Assembly: GCA_963818985.1 (NCBI GenBank)
Contig: CAWFUJ010000008.1
Location: forward strand, 214,940-278,939
Direction: 5' to 3'
Origin: JAFEDN01 sp963818985
Lineage (GTDB): Bacteria > Pseudomonadota > Gammaproteobacteria > Coxiellales > Coxiellaceae
DNA length: 64,000 nt
Numbering within the stretch: the stretch's first letter is position 1; each line of letters starts with the position of its first letter. The translations under genes and the position numbers were made by a program. The notes under the pieces are model-generated. The model worked only from the letters and a program-made list of their open reading frames with translations, searched no databases and was not told the DNA's origin. Positions 37,110 through 46,344 of the stretch are shown here, in pieces.

Positions 37110-37412
37110 AGTTAAAGGCTAACCGATTTTCGTTGGTGCGCGGCTGAGGAACTGGAGGCGGTTATCCTCTTAACAAATGGGCCGGTCTCGGGGCAAGTAC
37201 TTGGAAACATAACTGTGGTGGAGACATATTAAAACGAGATCAACAGATGCTCTTCGTTACAGCCATTGAGAGTAACGCTGGCGTGACGGGGGGGCGGCAC
37301 ATCAGCATTCCGACAACGGAGAGGCCGGTGTATCAGGAGGCGATAGTATGGGAAGGCGTTGCCGCTGTCCGTATTTGGTTCTCTCCCTCAACGGTAACGA
37401 TTTGGAGGAATG
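37110..37412. other. Intergenic before the B3 lactamase
   Basis: 303 bases, no gene seen. A clear GGAGG at 37401-37405 serves the downstream gene. A run of seven G at 37288-37294 is present. Confidence 0.4.
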
Positions 37413-38291
37413 ATGGCTAAGGCGAGTTTGAAAACCTGGATAAGTTTGCTGCTGCTGCTGCTGCTGCCGGCGACCCTTGTGTGCGCTGCCACCAATCCTG
37501 ATTGGACGACCCCGCTAGCTCCCTTCCGCATTGCGGACAACCTGTACTACGTGGGAAGCAGGGATCTGGCCTCCTACCTGGTGGTGACTCCAGAGGGCGA
37601 CATTCTTATCAACTCGAGCCTGGAGAGTTCGGCTCCGCTCATCCAGAAAAGCGTGGAACAACTTGGCTTTCACTTCAAGGACATCAAGATCCTGCTGATA
37701 AGCCATTCGCATGCTGACCATGACGCAGGTAGCGCGGAGATCAAGCGGCTCACGGGCGCAAAATACATGGTGATGGATGGTGATGTAGCGGTGGTGGAGA
37801 GCGGCGGCGCGAAGGACTTCGCCTATCCTAAAGACCGCTATCCCGCAACGAAAGTGGATCGGGTACTCCACGATGGCGATGAAGTCCGGCTAGGCGGCGC
37901 GGTCTTGGTCGCGCATAAGACTCCGGGGCATACCCGGGGCTGTACCACCTGGACGATGCGAGCGCTAATCGGCGGCCACCTTCGGAATGTAGTGATTGTG
38001 GGCAGCTGGAACGTGAACCCGGGGTACCGTTTGGTCGACCAGCCAGGAAAGCCCGCATCTTATCCCGGCATCGTCGCAGATTATCAGCGGACCTTTGTCG
38101 TTTTGAAAAGCCTGCCGTGCGATGTGTTCCTGGGGGCTCACGGCGCTTATTTTGACATGTTAGCGAAGCTGAACCGGGCAAAGCCGGGCGGTGAAGAGAA
38201 CGTCTGGATCGATCCGGAGGGCTACAAAGCAGCAGTGGCGGAGCGGCAACAAGCCTTTGAGGCCGAACTGAAGCGCCAACAGAGCGAATGA
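37413..38291 (+). CDS. Subclass B3 metallo-beta-lactamase
   Basis: A 292-residue protein with a Leu-rich signal peptide (seven Leu in a row, ending VCAATNPDW), so periplasmic. Zinc ligands: SHSHADHDAG gives the H-x-H-x-D-H of B3 enzymes, TPGHTRGCTTW gives the third His and the B3-type G-H-T-x-G, and LGAHGAYFDM gives the last His. ADNLYYVGSRDLASYLVVTP matches the B3 N-terminus. Such enzymes hydrolyse beta-lactams including carbapenems and are common in environmental Acidobacteria. Activity is inferred, not shown. ATG 37413 has better spacing to GGAGG than ATG 37410. No regulator is adjacent. Confidence 0.88.
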   Translation: MAKASLKTWISLLLLLLLPATLVCAATNPDWTTPLAPFRIADNLYYVGSRDLASYLVVTPEGDILINSSLESSAPLIQKSVEQLGFHFKDIKILLISHSHADHDAGSAEIKRLTGAKYMVMDGDVAVVESGGAKDFAYPKDRYPATKVDRVLHDGDEVRLGGAVLVAHKTPGHTRGCTTWTMRALIGGHLRNVVIVGSWNVNPGYRLVDQPGKPASYPGIVADYQRTFVVLKSLPCDVFLGAHGAYFDMLAKLNRAKPGGEENVWIDPEGYKAAVAERQQAFEAELKRQQSE

Positions 38292-38301
38292 CGGTCGTTC
38301 G

Positions 38302-38736
38302 CTAGGCCCGCAGCAGATCGATCGTCGCTTGATCGGGGACTCCGTCGAAGTATTTGGTGAGAGCATCATCAAATACTTGGCGGAAAGAATCAGCAGCTTG
38401 CGCGAAGAGGGTGACTGAGGAATGAAATTTCAGGTCATCAGGGTAACCGAAAATATCACCGATGCTGCGGTCTTGCACAGCGTTGACCAGGGCAGTACAG
38501 TCGCGCAGTCGATTACCAAGCAGAGGGTGCATAAGATACTCCCTTGCCTCGCCGAGGCTTGCAATGGCAAAGCGCTGCGCCATGGAGCTTGAACCCAAGC
38601 CTCTGATCTGGGGAAAGACAAACCACATCCAATGAGAGCGCTTTTGCCCGGCAGCGAGCTCGGAACGTACCTGTGCGTAGCAGGAAGCCTGGGCGTCGAC
38701 GAAGCGCTGCAGATGGTAACGATCCGTCTCTGTCAT
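38302..38736 (-). CDS. DUF1810 family protein
   Basis: 144 residues from ATG 38736, matching the family length. Typical segments are TDRYHLQRFVDAQASCYAQV, RSHWMWFVFPQIRGLGSS, AREYLMHPLLGNRLRDCTAL and IGDIFGYPDDLKFHSSVTLF, ending with DQATIDLLRA. The W-M-W-F-V-F-P-Q motif is diagnostic. Cytosolic, no known reaction. An upstream in-frame start would add 46 residues that do not resemble the family. It is convergent with the B3 lactamase gene. Confidence 0.9.
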   Translation of the reverse strand: MTETDRYHLQRFVDAQASCYAQVRSELAAGQKRSHWMWFVFPQIRGLGSSSMAQRFAIASLGEAREYLMHPLLGNRLRDCTALVNAVQDRSIGDIFGYPDDLKFHSSVTLFAQAADSFRQVFDDALTKYFDGVPDQATIDLLRA

Positions 38737-38815
38737 GATTGCGTTTCCGAGCATTATGATCACCGCAGGCAATGAAAGGTTGCACCCGCCGTAGCAGTCC
38801 GGCACTCTGATAAAT

Positions 38816-39811
38816 ATGGCTATGATTGAGAAATCCCGCCGGCACGGAAAGCAGTATATAAATCCAGTGCCCACCTCGGTGGGATCATGGTCGACAATGC
38901 TGAAGGTGCTGTGGCTCTATCTGACCGGCAGAGAAGAGCGCACGCCAAAACAAACCTTGGGACCGTTCCAGACCGATACTCGCGTGTACGAGAACCCACC
39001 CGAGAGCGGACTGCGGGTGACCTGGTTGGGCCACTCCTCCACGTTGTTGGAGATCGACGGAGTCCGGGTGCTAGTGGATCCCGTGTGGGAGCAGCGCACA
39101 GCGCCGGTCGAGTGGGCGGGGCCCAAGCGATTCTTTCCACCTCCTCTACGTTTGGAAGATCTGCCGCGCATCGATGTCGTGCTCATCTCGCACGATCACT
39201 ACGATCATCTCGGGGCTCGCACGGTCGATCGCCTGATAGAGATCGAACCGGCGGCTGGAGCAAAGTGGGTAACGGCGCTTGGCGTGGGCAAGTTCCTTAA
39301 GAAGCTTGGGGCGAAGGATGTCCACGAATTGGATTGGACAGAAAGCCTGAAAGTGGGACCGCTTGAGGTAACCGCTCTGCCGACGCGCCATTTCTCCGGA
39401 CGGAGTCTCTTCTCCCGATTTGAAACGCTGTGGACTTCCTTTGTTCTCGCTGGGCCAAGGCACCGGGTCTATTACGGAGCGGATTCAGGGGAGTGGGAGG
39501 GATTCAAGGAAGTTGGCCAGGCGTATGGTCCATTCGATTTGACCATGCTGGAGATCGGCGCCTTCCATCCCTTGTGGGCGGATATTCATATGGGGCCGGA
39601 CGGGGCCGTGAGAACGTTTCAGGCCATGGGCGCCGCCGGGCTGATGATGCCGATTCACTGGGGACTGTTCAGTCTTGCTCTGCACGGTTGGCGGCAGCCA
39701 ATCGAGCGCGTCTTTGCTACGGACGGGCTGAAGATTTGGAGCCCGGAGCCGGGAAAGCCGACCGAGGTAGTCCCGGGGATCGAGTTACGTTCCGAATGGT
39801 GGCGGCGGTAG
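38816..39811 (+). CDS. MBL-fold hydrolase, NAPE-PLD/UlaG-like
   Basis: 331 residues of the metallo-beta-lactamase fold. WLGHSSTLLEIDGVRVLVDP and VWEQRTAP match the N-acylethanolamine phospholipase D-like group. The metal motif is VVLISHDHYDHLGARTVDRL (H-x-H-x-D-H). TALPTRHFSGRSLF, YGADSGEWEGF and MPIHWGLFSLALH carry further ligands. No signal peptide. In bacteria the substrate of these enzymes is usually unknown; phosphodiester cleavage is plausible. It is divergent from DUF1810 with an 80-base gap. The PQQ dehydrogenase starts 11 bases downstream. Confidence 0.88.
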   Translation: MAMIEKSRRHGKQYINPVPTSVGSWSTMLKVLWLYLTGREERTPKQTLGPFQTDTRVYENPPESGLRVTWLGHSSTLLEIDGVRVLVDPVWEQRTAPVEWAGPKRFFPPPLRLEDLPRIDVVLISHDHYDHLGARTVDRLIEIEPAAGAKWVTALGVGKFLKKLGAKDVHELDWTESLKVGPLEVTALPTRHFSGRSLFSRFETLWTSFVLAGPRHRVYYGADSGEWEGFKEVGQAYGPFDLTMLEIGAFHPLWADIHMGPDGAVRTFQAMGAAGLMMPIHWGLFSLALHGWRQPIERVFATDGLKIWSPEPGKPTEVVPGIELRSEWWRR

Positions 39812-39822
39812 ACTATCAATCC

Positions 39823-41940
39823 ATGCGTGCCCAATGCCTTTGCGCGGTTCTGTCTGCATGGTTCCTGGCTGCCCCGGCTCTCTCGCACTGCCAGGCGCCT
39901 CCCGGCGCTTGGGCGACCTGGGGAGTCTTTGGCGGCGGTCCGGACAACATTCATTATTCAAGCCTGAGCCAGATCAATCGCGAGAACGTGCATTCCTTGC
40001 AGGTCGCCTGGAGGTTCGACAGCGGAGACCAACATCCGGGTTCGGAGATGGAGTGCAATCCCATCGTTGTGGATGACGTCTTGTTCGCAACCACTCCCAA
40101 TGGAGATGCGGTCGCCCTGGATGCGGCCACCGGCACACTTCGCTGGCGCTTTACTGCCAATGAAGGTCTCAGGAATGTCGGCAAGGTGCGCAGTCGCGGT
40201 GTTGCCTATTGGTCAGACGGAACGGATCGACGGATCTTCGTTGGTGTCCGCCAATATCTCTTCGCGCTCGACGCGCAAACCGGAAAGCCGATTGCCAGTT
40301 TCGGAAACGCGGGGCGAATCGATCTGCGGGAAGGGTTAGGCCGTAAGCCCCTGAATTGGGTCACGATGACCAGCCCCGCGGTGGTCTACAAGGACCTGGT
40401 AATTGTCGGCGGCGGGATGAGCGAAACGCTGCCCGCCTCACCGGGCGATATTCGCGCCTACGATGCGCACAGCGGACAATTGCGGTGGTCTTTTCATACC
40501 GTTCCCCGCCCGGGTGAATTCGGCTACAAAACATGGCCGCAAGACAGCATGGACGTACACCGGGGCAGTCAACAATTGGGCCGGAATGTCTGTCGATAGC
40601 AAGCGCGGAATTGTCTTTGTGCCGACGGGCTCGGCGGCGTCAGATTTTTATGGAGCAAACCGAATTGGAGACGATCTGTTTGCCGATTGCCTGATCGCGC
40701 TCGATGCTACGACGGGCAAACGGATCTGGCATTTCCAGTTCGTCCATCACGACATCTGGGATCGCGACCCGCCTTCGGCGCCGGCCCTCGTTACCGTGAA
40801 ACGCGGCGGCCAAAACGTGGATGCGGTGGCGCAGACCACCAAGCAGGGTTACGTATTTCTTTTTGACCGCGAAACTGGTAAGCCACTTTTCCCGATTGGA
40901 GAAACGTAAATATCCGCCCTCGGATCTTGAGGGGGAAATCACTGCGAAAGAGCAAGTGCTGCCTCTGCTGCCTGCTCCTTTCGCACGGCAGAAGCTGACC
41001 GCCGACATGATTACCACGCGCACTCCTGAGGCACATCAGGAAGCACTCGCGCGCTTTATGAAACTGCGAAGCGACGGGCAGTTCATCCCCGGTAGTACTC
41101 AGGGCACGATCATGTTTCCAGGCTTTGATGGGGGTGCGGAGTGGGGAGGAGGCGCCTTTGATCCAACCACTGGATTGCTTTACGTGAATGCCAACGAGAT
41201 GGCGTGGATTCTTCGCCTCGTGCCGCAGAAGCCCCGTGCGGCGGAGGCCAACGGGCAGAGACATTTATCTGCGCAACTGTTCCGCTTGCCATCGTGCCGA
41301 CAGAACCGGAGCGCCTCCGGAGTTTCCTTCGCTGATCGGACTTTCCGATCGGTATGAGGAAGGAGTGGTGAAACAATTGATTGCGCAAGGCGCAGGCCGC
41401 ATGCCCGGCTTCGTCAGCCTTGGTCACGACCAACTGCAGGCTGTATTCGACTATGTTTATTACGGCAAGGAAACGACGGCGAAGGATAGCGGACCGTCGC
41501 CGCTTGATGCTAAGTACATCAGTGACGGATACAATAAGTTTCTCGACATAAACGGATATCCCGCCATTCAACCGCCGTGGGGAACCCTGACAGCGATCGA
41601 TCTGAACAACGGAAAAACGGTCTGGAAGATCCCCCTGGGTGAGTATCCCGAACTTGCGGCCCAGGGACTAACCAGCACCGGGAGCGAAAATTATGGCGGC
41701 CCGGTGGTGACCGCCGGCGGCCTGCTGTTTATTGGCGCCACCAATTATGACAAGGTCTTCCGCGCTCTAGATAAGACAACCGGCAAGGTCCTCTGGCAAA
41801 CCACGTTGCCTGCCGCCGGAAACGCCACGCCTTCTACTTATGAAGCGAATGGCCGGCAATTTGTCGTCATTGCCGCCGGCGGAGGAAAGTCTCGCGCGCC
41901 CTCGGGCGGCAGCCTGGTGGCCTTCGCACTGCCGAAGTAG
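39823..41940 (+). pseudogene. PQQ-dependent dehydrogenase with haem-c domain, frameshifted
   Basis: Blocks in three frames make one protein of about 705 residues with a signal peptide (LCAVLSAWFLAAPALS). Beta-propeller repeats are seen as GDAVALDAATGTLRWRFTAN, YLFALDAQTGKPIASFGNAG and FVHHDIWDRDPPSAP, the last carrying the conserved H-H-D-x-W-D. After the second shift GKPLFPI joins EKRKYPPSDLEGE. After the third, DIYLRNCSACHRADRTGAPP supplies a C-x-x-C-H haem site in an inserted cytochrome domain, then the propeller closes with GTLTAIDLNNGKTVWKIPLG. Indels lie near 40545, 40905 and 41255 and cancel exactly. It probably oxidises a sugar or alcohol in the periplasm, passing electrons to its own haem. 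Confidence 0.87.
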
Positions 41941-41964
41941 CCTGAACTCTGCTAACATGCGCGC

Positions 41965-42837
41965 ATGTTCAGTCGAAGAGGCTTTATGAGTATGACCGCG
42001 GCTACCCTGGCCACGCATGCCCTCGCCGGCACGGCCCAAACCGACCCCAGCCAAGCGGGCGTACAACTCTCCATCATGATGTGGACGCTAAACAAGTTTG
42101 GTACGTTTGAAGAGAATCTGAACCGCGTGGCAAAGGCTGGTTACCACCATGTGGAATTGGTGGGAGAGTTCAAGAAATGGTCCGACGACGATTATCGCCG
42201 AATCATCTCGCACATGCAGGCCCTCAGGATTTCGGTTGACGCAACTTCAGGTGTGACCCCAGGCTTTGCGGATCCGTCAGGAGGGGAGGCGTTTCTTTCC
42301 GCGCTTAAGAGTTTGATCCCAGCCGCCAAGCGATTGGAATGCAAGCAGATTATCCTGCTCTCTGGTAAACAGATCGAGGGAGCCCCTGCCGGAGCCCAGC
42401 ATGCGGCTTCTATCGAGTCGTTGAAACGGGCGGCCGATGTGCTCAGCGGGGCCGGCTTGGTGGCGGTCATCGAACCCATCGACCGCCTTGAGAATCCAAC
42501 GATCTATCTCGATGGGGTGAGCGAAGCATTCGAAATCACCAAAGCTGTCGGCAGCCCCAACGTCAGAGTGCTTTATGACGTCTATCACGAGCAGCGTCAA
42601 TTCGGGAATCTTATCGAGAAGTTCGAGAAAAACATCGACCAGGTTGGACTGATTCACATCGCCGATGTTCCCGGCAGGGGCGAACCCGGTACCGGTGAAA
42701 TAAACTACCCCAACATCTACCGCAAACTCGCCGAGTTGAATTACAAGGGGACGATCGCGATGGAGTTCTATCCCGCCGGTGACATCGTGGAATCGCTGCG
42801 CCGAGCGCGGGACCGGGCACGATTAACGCTCACCTAA
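41965..42837 (+). CDS. Tat-exported hydroxypyruvate isomerase-like TIM-barrel protein
   Basis: 290 residues with a twin-arginine leader (FSRRGFMSMTAATLATHALA). The mature domain is an AP-endonuclease-2/xylose-isomerase-like TIM barrel: WTLNKFGTFEENLNRVAKAG, VAVIEPIDRLENPTIYLDGV, RVLYDVYHEQRQFGNLIEKF and IHIADVPGRGEPGTGEINYP. It ends TIAMEFYPAGDIVESL. The D-V-P-G-R-x-E-P-G-T-G motif is typical of hydroxypyruvate isomerase and its relatives; the metal-binding Glu and His are present. Export suggests it acts on periplasmic sugars, fitting the neighbouring PQQ dehydrogenase 24 bases upstream. Confidence 0.85.
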   Translation: MFSRRGFMSMTAATLATHALAGTAQTDPSQAGVQLSIMMWTLNKFGTFEENLNRVAKAGYHHVELVGEFKKWSDDDYRRIISHMQALRISVDATSGVTPGFADPSGGEAFLSALKSLIPAAKRLECKQIILLSGKQIEGAPAGAQHAASIESLKRAADVLSGAGLVAVIEPIDRLENPTIYLDGVSEAFEITKAVGSPNVRVLYDVYHEQRQFGNLIEKFEKNIDQVGLIHIADVPGRGEPGTGEINYPNIYRKLAELNYKGTIAMEFYPAGDIVESLRRARDRARLTLT

Positions 42838-42967
42838 ACTCTCTTCTACCGAATCAAGTTCCTCGATGCGGTTTGTTTATCAAAGAAAAGCTGTGGGAAA
42901 AGTCTGTCACAGTGCTGGTGAGAGCAACGAGTGTGCTTGCATCTCAATGCATGAGACGAGGAACGCA

Positions 42968-43226
42968 ATGCCCACGAAGAAGAGCGCCTACGCTAAAGTC
43001 ATCTCGCTGTTGGCCTGGCTATGAGCCGGTTCCCGGTAAGACCGAACATGAAGAAGGAAGCTGCCGCAAGAAGCCGGCCAGCCGCAACGGCGGCAAGCAA
43101 GTGTCTCGCGAAACAGCGCGTAAGAAACAGATCGCACTCGGTGGTAAACGCGCGCAACAAGCCAAAGCCAAGTCTCCGCGCGCGGCGGAGCGGCGAAGCG
43201 TGAGCAAGCGCAAGAAAGCCGCTTAG
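42968..43226 (+). CDS. Small Lys/Arg/Ala-rich protein, probably frameshifted
   Basis: An ATG at 42968 starts MPTKKSAYAKVISLLAWL but stops at once. Another frame across the same bases reads PVPGKTEHEEGSCRKKP, GGKQVSRETARKKQIALGGK and ends SVSKRKKAA at 43226. Joining them needs one indel near 43015. The product would be a basic, disordered protein of about 85 residues, similar in style to bacterial DNA-binding tails. No firm family. Confidence 0.35.
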
Positions 43227-43615
43227 ATTCTAGCGCGCGTATTTGTCTTCTTTTTGCTTTTTGCAGAGGGCGGCCGCTTACTCCCGGATTTTGCGTTCTT
43301 CTCTACGCGTAATTTCCAGGCGGTATGCAGTGCACCTGCGAGTACATCTTCACTCGCGGCTGCCAGGCGGATGTGGGTCGCTCCGTTTCTGCCCCATCCA
43401 CCGGGGATAGGTAGAAACACTTTAGGCTCCTCTTCCACAAACGCAGCTTGTTGCTCAAGCGACAGCATCAAATTGCCATATCCCTGATCTTGGGAGGCGA
43501 GGGTGGCGAAGATTCTGCCTCCCACGCGAAAATCGGCCGCTCCCATATGTGAGCCTTCTTCTGCTCCTTCGAGAAGCAGCGCTAGACGTCGAAAATCAGC
43601 TGCGGTCATCATCAT
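43223..43615 (-). CDS. MmcQ/YjbR family protein
   Basis: 130 residues. ADFRRLALLLEGAEEGSHMG, DFRVGGRIFATLASQDQGYG, FLPIPGGWGRNGATHIRLAA and EDVLAGALHTAWKLRVEKNA follow the YjbR order, ending in a Lys-rich tail. The fold binds DNA-like or protein ligands, and no reaction is known. Its ATG overlaps the stop of the DUF202 gene upstream (ATGA), so they are co-translated. Confidence 0.8.
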   Translation of the reverse strand: MMMTAADFRRLALLLEGAEEGSHMGAADFRVGGRIFATLASQDQGYGNLMLSLEQQAAFVEEEPKVFLPIPGGWGRNGATHIRLAAASEDVLAGALHTAWKLRVEKNAKSGSKRPPSAKSKKKTNTRARI

Positions 43616-43992
43616 CGAACCAGGGTTAAATAAACGCCCATGGCGATCCCAAGCGCGGCGAGCAGCAGGCCCAAAATAACACCGTCGGTGGAAACTCGCC
43701 CGGCTCTCCAGGATCCCGAACGCAGCTCGCGCACCAGTTGGTAGTGGCGCACAACCGCGGAAAGGGTGACCACGACGCCGAGGGCGACCAGCATCACGCC
43801 AGACCAGAGAGAAAGGCCGGTTGTCGTGGCCGGGAGATGAGAAACACTGGCACTCAGTTCGCGAAGAAAAAGGCCAAAGCGGCTAACGGCAAAGCCGACG
43901 CCCATCAAGCCAAGGCCGGTGCGAATCCAGGCGAGGAACGTTCTCTCGGCGGCAAAGTACACTCTCGGATCTTGTTCTGCAGGCTTATCCAT
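43612..43992 (-). CDS. DUF202 (YidH-type) membrane protein
   Basis: 126 residues from ATG 43992. DPRVYFAAERTFLAWIRTGL is the diagnostic E-R-T-x-L-A-W-x-R-T motif. Three hydrophobic helices follow: LGLMGVGFAVSRFGLFL, LSLWSGVMLVALGVVVTLSA and GVILGLLLAALGIAMGVYL. It is an inner membrane protein with unknown role. It starts ahead of, and is coupled to, the YjbR-type gene. Confidence 0.88.
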   Translation of the reverse strand: MDKPAEQDPRVYFAAERTFLAWIRTGLGLMGVGFAVSRFGLFLRELSASVSHLPATTTGLSLWSGVMLVALGVVVTLSAVVRHYQLVRELRSGSWRAGRVSTDGVILGLLLAALGIAMGVYLTLVR

Positions 43993-44150
43993 GGAGGGAT
44001 TGTATCTACCCTTCCCAATCCGGATCGCCAGCATCCTGGACCTCGCGTAGCAAAGGAAGCAGACGTGTCCCGTGGCTCAGTTCTTAGGGTTCTTTTCGAC
44101 ACCGCGCGCAGGTGCTGAAGCGTTCACCATTTCCGGCGTCTTCACCGCGC

Positions 44151-45227
44151 TCAACTTCTGCGTTTGCGCAGGATTGATCGGACGGGTACGAGCGATGGGG
44201 CCACCTTCTCAAACTTTCCGGACTTCTGACTGCGCAGAATCGCCTCCATCACTCGAACATCCGCCAAACCCTCGTACCCATCGGGTTCAGGGTCGCGATT
44301 TTCAAGAATACATTCGGAGAAGTACTTCATCTCGCCGCCAAAATGATCAGTGTTCTTGAAACTCTCGTGTTTCTTCTCAGTACCTTCTGTGAGCAAATGC
44401 TCCAATTTCATGCCGTAGGTGAAGCCAGGATTTACTTCGAGAACGCCCTTGGTGCCTACGACGGTATAACTGTTCTGCGGATTGCCGTAGTAGGAAACGG
44501 AAAACTGCGCCAGGCGCTCGCCGGGGAAGCGGAGAATCACCGAAACGGTGTCGTCCATCTCACCGAAGCCCGCATCCGGGTGGCGGCTCGCGGTACCGAA
44601 GGCCTCAATCGGCTCCTCGCCGAACAAGTTGCGCACGCCGTTAATGGGGTAAGGACCCATATCGAACAGAGGACCCGCTGCCTCGCCATGCAAGGCCCGA
44701 TGATTGTCCGGTTTGACCATCTGGCTGAAAAGAGAGCTGAACAGATGAACGTGCCCCAACTCCCCCGAACGCACCTTTTCGATGGCAGCGATGGTTGCCG
44801 GTTCAAAATGAAGCCGGTAGGCGATCATCAACTTCGCTCCAGATCGCTTTTGTGCATTCAAGATAGCTTCGCACTGCGCGGAGCTGACCTCCATCGGCTT
44901 TTCGAGCAGAACATGAATTCCAGCCTCGAGCGCCGGCACAGCGAATTCCGCATGGCGCCAATTGGGCGTAGCCAGGTAGATTGCGTCAACAAATCCGGAA
45001 GCGAGCATCTCGCCAAAATAGTCATAGGAGTAAGTTCTCGCTGCGCGATACTTATCTCCTAGCGTAGAAGCCTTTACTGGATCCCCAGTTACGAGCGCTG
45101 TAACCTCGGAGTTCCCGGTGTGCTCCACTCCTGGCAGCATCGCCTCCTGGGCGATGCTACCTAGACCGACAATTCCGTAACGCACTCGTCTTTCGTCCTT
45201 CAAGCCCAGGACATCCGCAATCGCCAT
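44151..45227 (-). CDS. Gfo/Idh/MocA family oxidoreductase
   Basis: 358 residues, NAD(P)-dependent sugar oxidoreductase of the glucose-fructose oxidoreductase group. RVRYGIVGLGSIAQEAMLPG is the Rossmann start, AIYLATPNWRHAEFAVPALE and HVLLEKPMEVS give the E-K-P motif, and the C-terminal domain includes RLHFEPATIAAIEKVRSGEL and GPLFDMGPYPINGVRNLFGE with the substrate-binding D-x-G-x-Y/H. The final residues PSLVPVRSILRKRRS look out of frame; a one-base shift at the CCCC near 44200 gives IARTRPINPAQTQKLSAVKT and a stop at 44075. AGGAG precedes the ATG. Last gene of the udgX operon. Confidence 0.9.
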   Translation of the reverse strand: MAIADVLGLKDERRVRYGIVGLGSIAQEAMLPGVEHTGNSEVTALVTGDPVKASTLGDKYRAARTYSYDYFGEMLASGFVDAIYLATPNWRHAEFAVPALEAGIHVLLEKPMEVSSAQCEAILNAQKRSGAKLMIAYRLHFEPATIAAIEKVRSGELGHVHLFSSLFSQMVKPDNHRALHGEAAGPLFDMGPYPINGVRNLFGEEPIEAFGTASRHPDAGFGEMDDTVSVILRFPGERLAQFSVSYYGNPQNSYTVVGTKGVLEVNPGFTYGMKLEHLLTEGTEKKHESFKNTDHFGGEMKYFSECILENRDPEPDGYEGLADVRVMEAILRSQKSGKFEKVAPSLVPVRSILRKRRS

Positions 45228-45245
45228 GGTTATTCTCCTGCCTCT

Positions 45246-46327
45246 TCAGACGCGGTTCGCTTCGTTTGTGGTTTTCTCTTGGTTAAACTGCTGAATCGGT
45301 TTCTCTCCAAATCGCTCCAGCATGGAGGGAAGCGAACCGCGATATGCTTTCCCCGCCACGGAAAGATCAGCATCGAAGAAATGAAGATTTTCCGTAGCGG
45401 GCGGATTCGGCAAGAAGCTGTTTGCAAGCGAGAGCATCCTGGCCGTCAACTCAGGGGCAAGGTTTGAAGTGCGGGCAGCCGCGATTGCCTGCAGTCCAAT
45501 CGAAATCTCCGCCACTCCGCCGGCGAGAGCTCTCACTATTTTCCTCGCGGCGGTCGTACGCGTTGGTCGCCGTGCCGGGGAAACTGGCAGCTGCGGCGAA
45601 CCAGCGATACTCTGCTTCTGCGTCGCCTGTAAAGCGCGCCTGAATGTGAGAGCCGGTACGCATAATTCCCGGGCATACGGTGGTTACACGAATGCCCTTT
45701 CCGGCAAGCTCCGCGCGTAATCCTTGCGACCAACCGGCAACGGCAAACTTGCTGGCGACGTAAGGAAGGAGATGTGGAAAGGCGACCTTTCCTCCAATTG
45801 AGGCGATGTTTACGATCGCTCCGTCACCACGTGCGAGCATCTGGGGCAATACGGCGAGCGTAGTATGAAGCGCCCCGAAGAAATTGATATCCATCGCCTG
45901 GTGGAAAGCAGCCAGCGTCTGGCTCTCCAGGGGCCCTACAAGAATGACTCCTGCGTTGTTGACCACAACATCGATTCGGCCAAAGCGCGCGGTTGCGGCG
46001 GCTATCACTTCTTGGATCTGCGACGGCACACTCACATCCGAGGCGTGTATCAATACATCCTCCGCCGTCACGTTGCCGGCGGCTACCAGATTAGCTTTGG
46101 CCCCTTCAAGCTCATCAATATGTCTTGAGGTAAGCACCAGGCGGGCGCCCAATGAAGCCAATTCCAGCGCAATCGCGTAACCCAAGCCGCGGGAACCGCC
46201 AGTGATGAGGACTACCTTTCCCCTGAGTCCTCGGGCGGCGTTTGGAATTTTGCTGCCGGCGGGCGACCGCAAAAGCCAGGGCGGCAGCACCTACAAGCGT
46301 TCCTACGGATAGTCGATTGATATTCAT
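45246..46327 (-). pseudogene. SDR family oxidoreductase with N-terminal anchor, frameshifted
   Basis: The start at 46327 gives MNINRLSVGTLVGAAALAFA, a membrane anchor or signal. After one shift near 46270 the classical SDR follows: GKVVLITGGSRGLGYAIALE with T-G-x-x-x-G-x-G, VVNNAGVILVGPLE, catalytic Ser in IVNIASIGGKVAF and YVASKFAVAGWSQGL with Y-x-x-x-K. A second shift near 45545 leads to RALAGGVAEISIGLQAIAAA and a C-terminal tail ending NQEKTTNEANRV. About 358 residues in total. Substrate unknown. It lies 17 bases after DUF72 and 18 bases before Gfo/Idh. Confidence 0.82.
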
Positions 46328-46344
46328 ACAGCTCCTTGGATGCT

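Noticed and set aside
44343..45062. 239-codon plus-strand frame opposite the Gfo/Idh gene
   Set aside because: High-GC antisense shadow; the minus strand carries clear family motifs and a ribosome-binding site.
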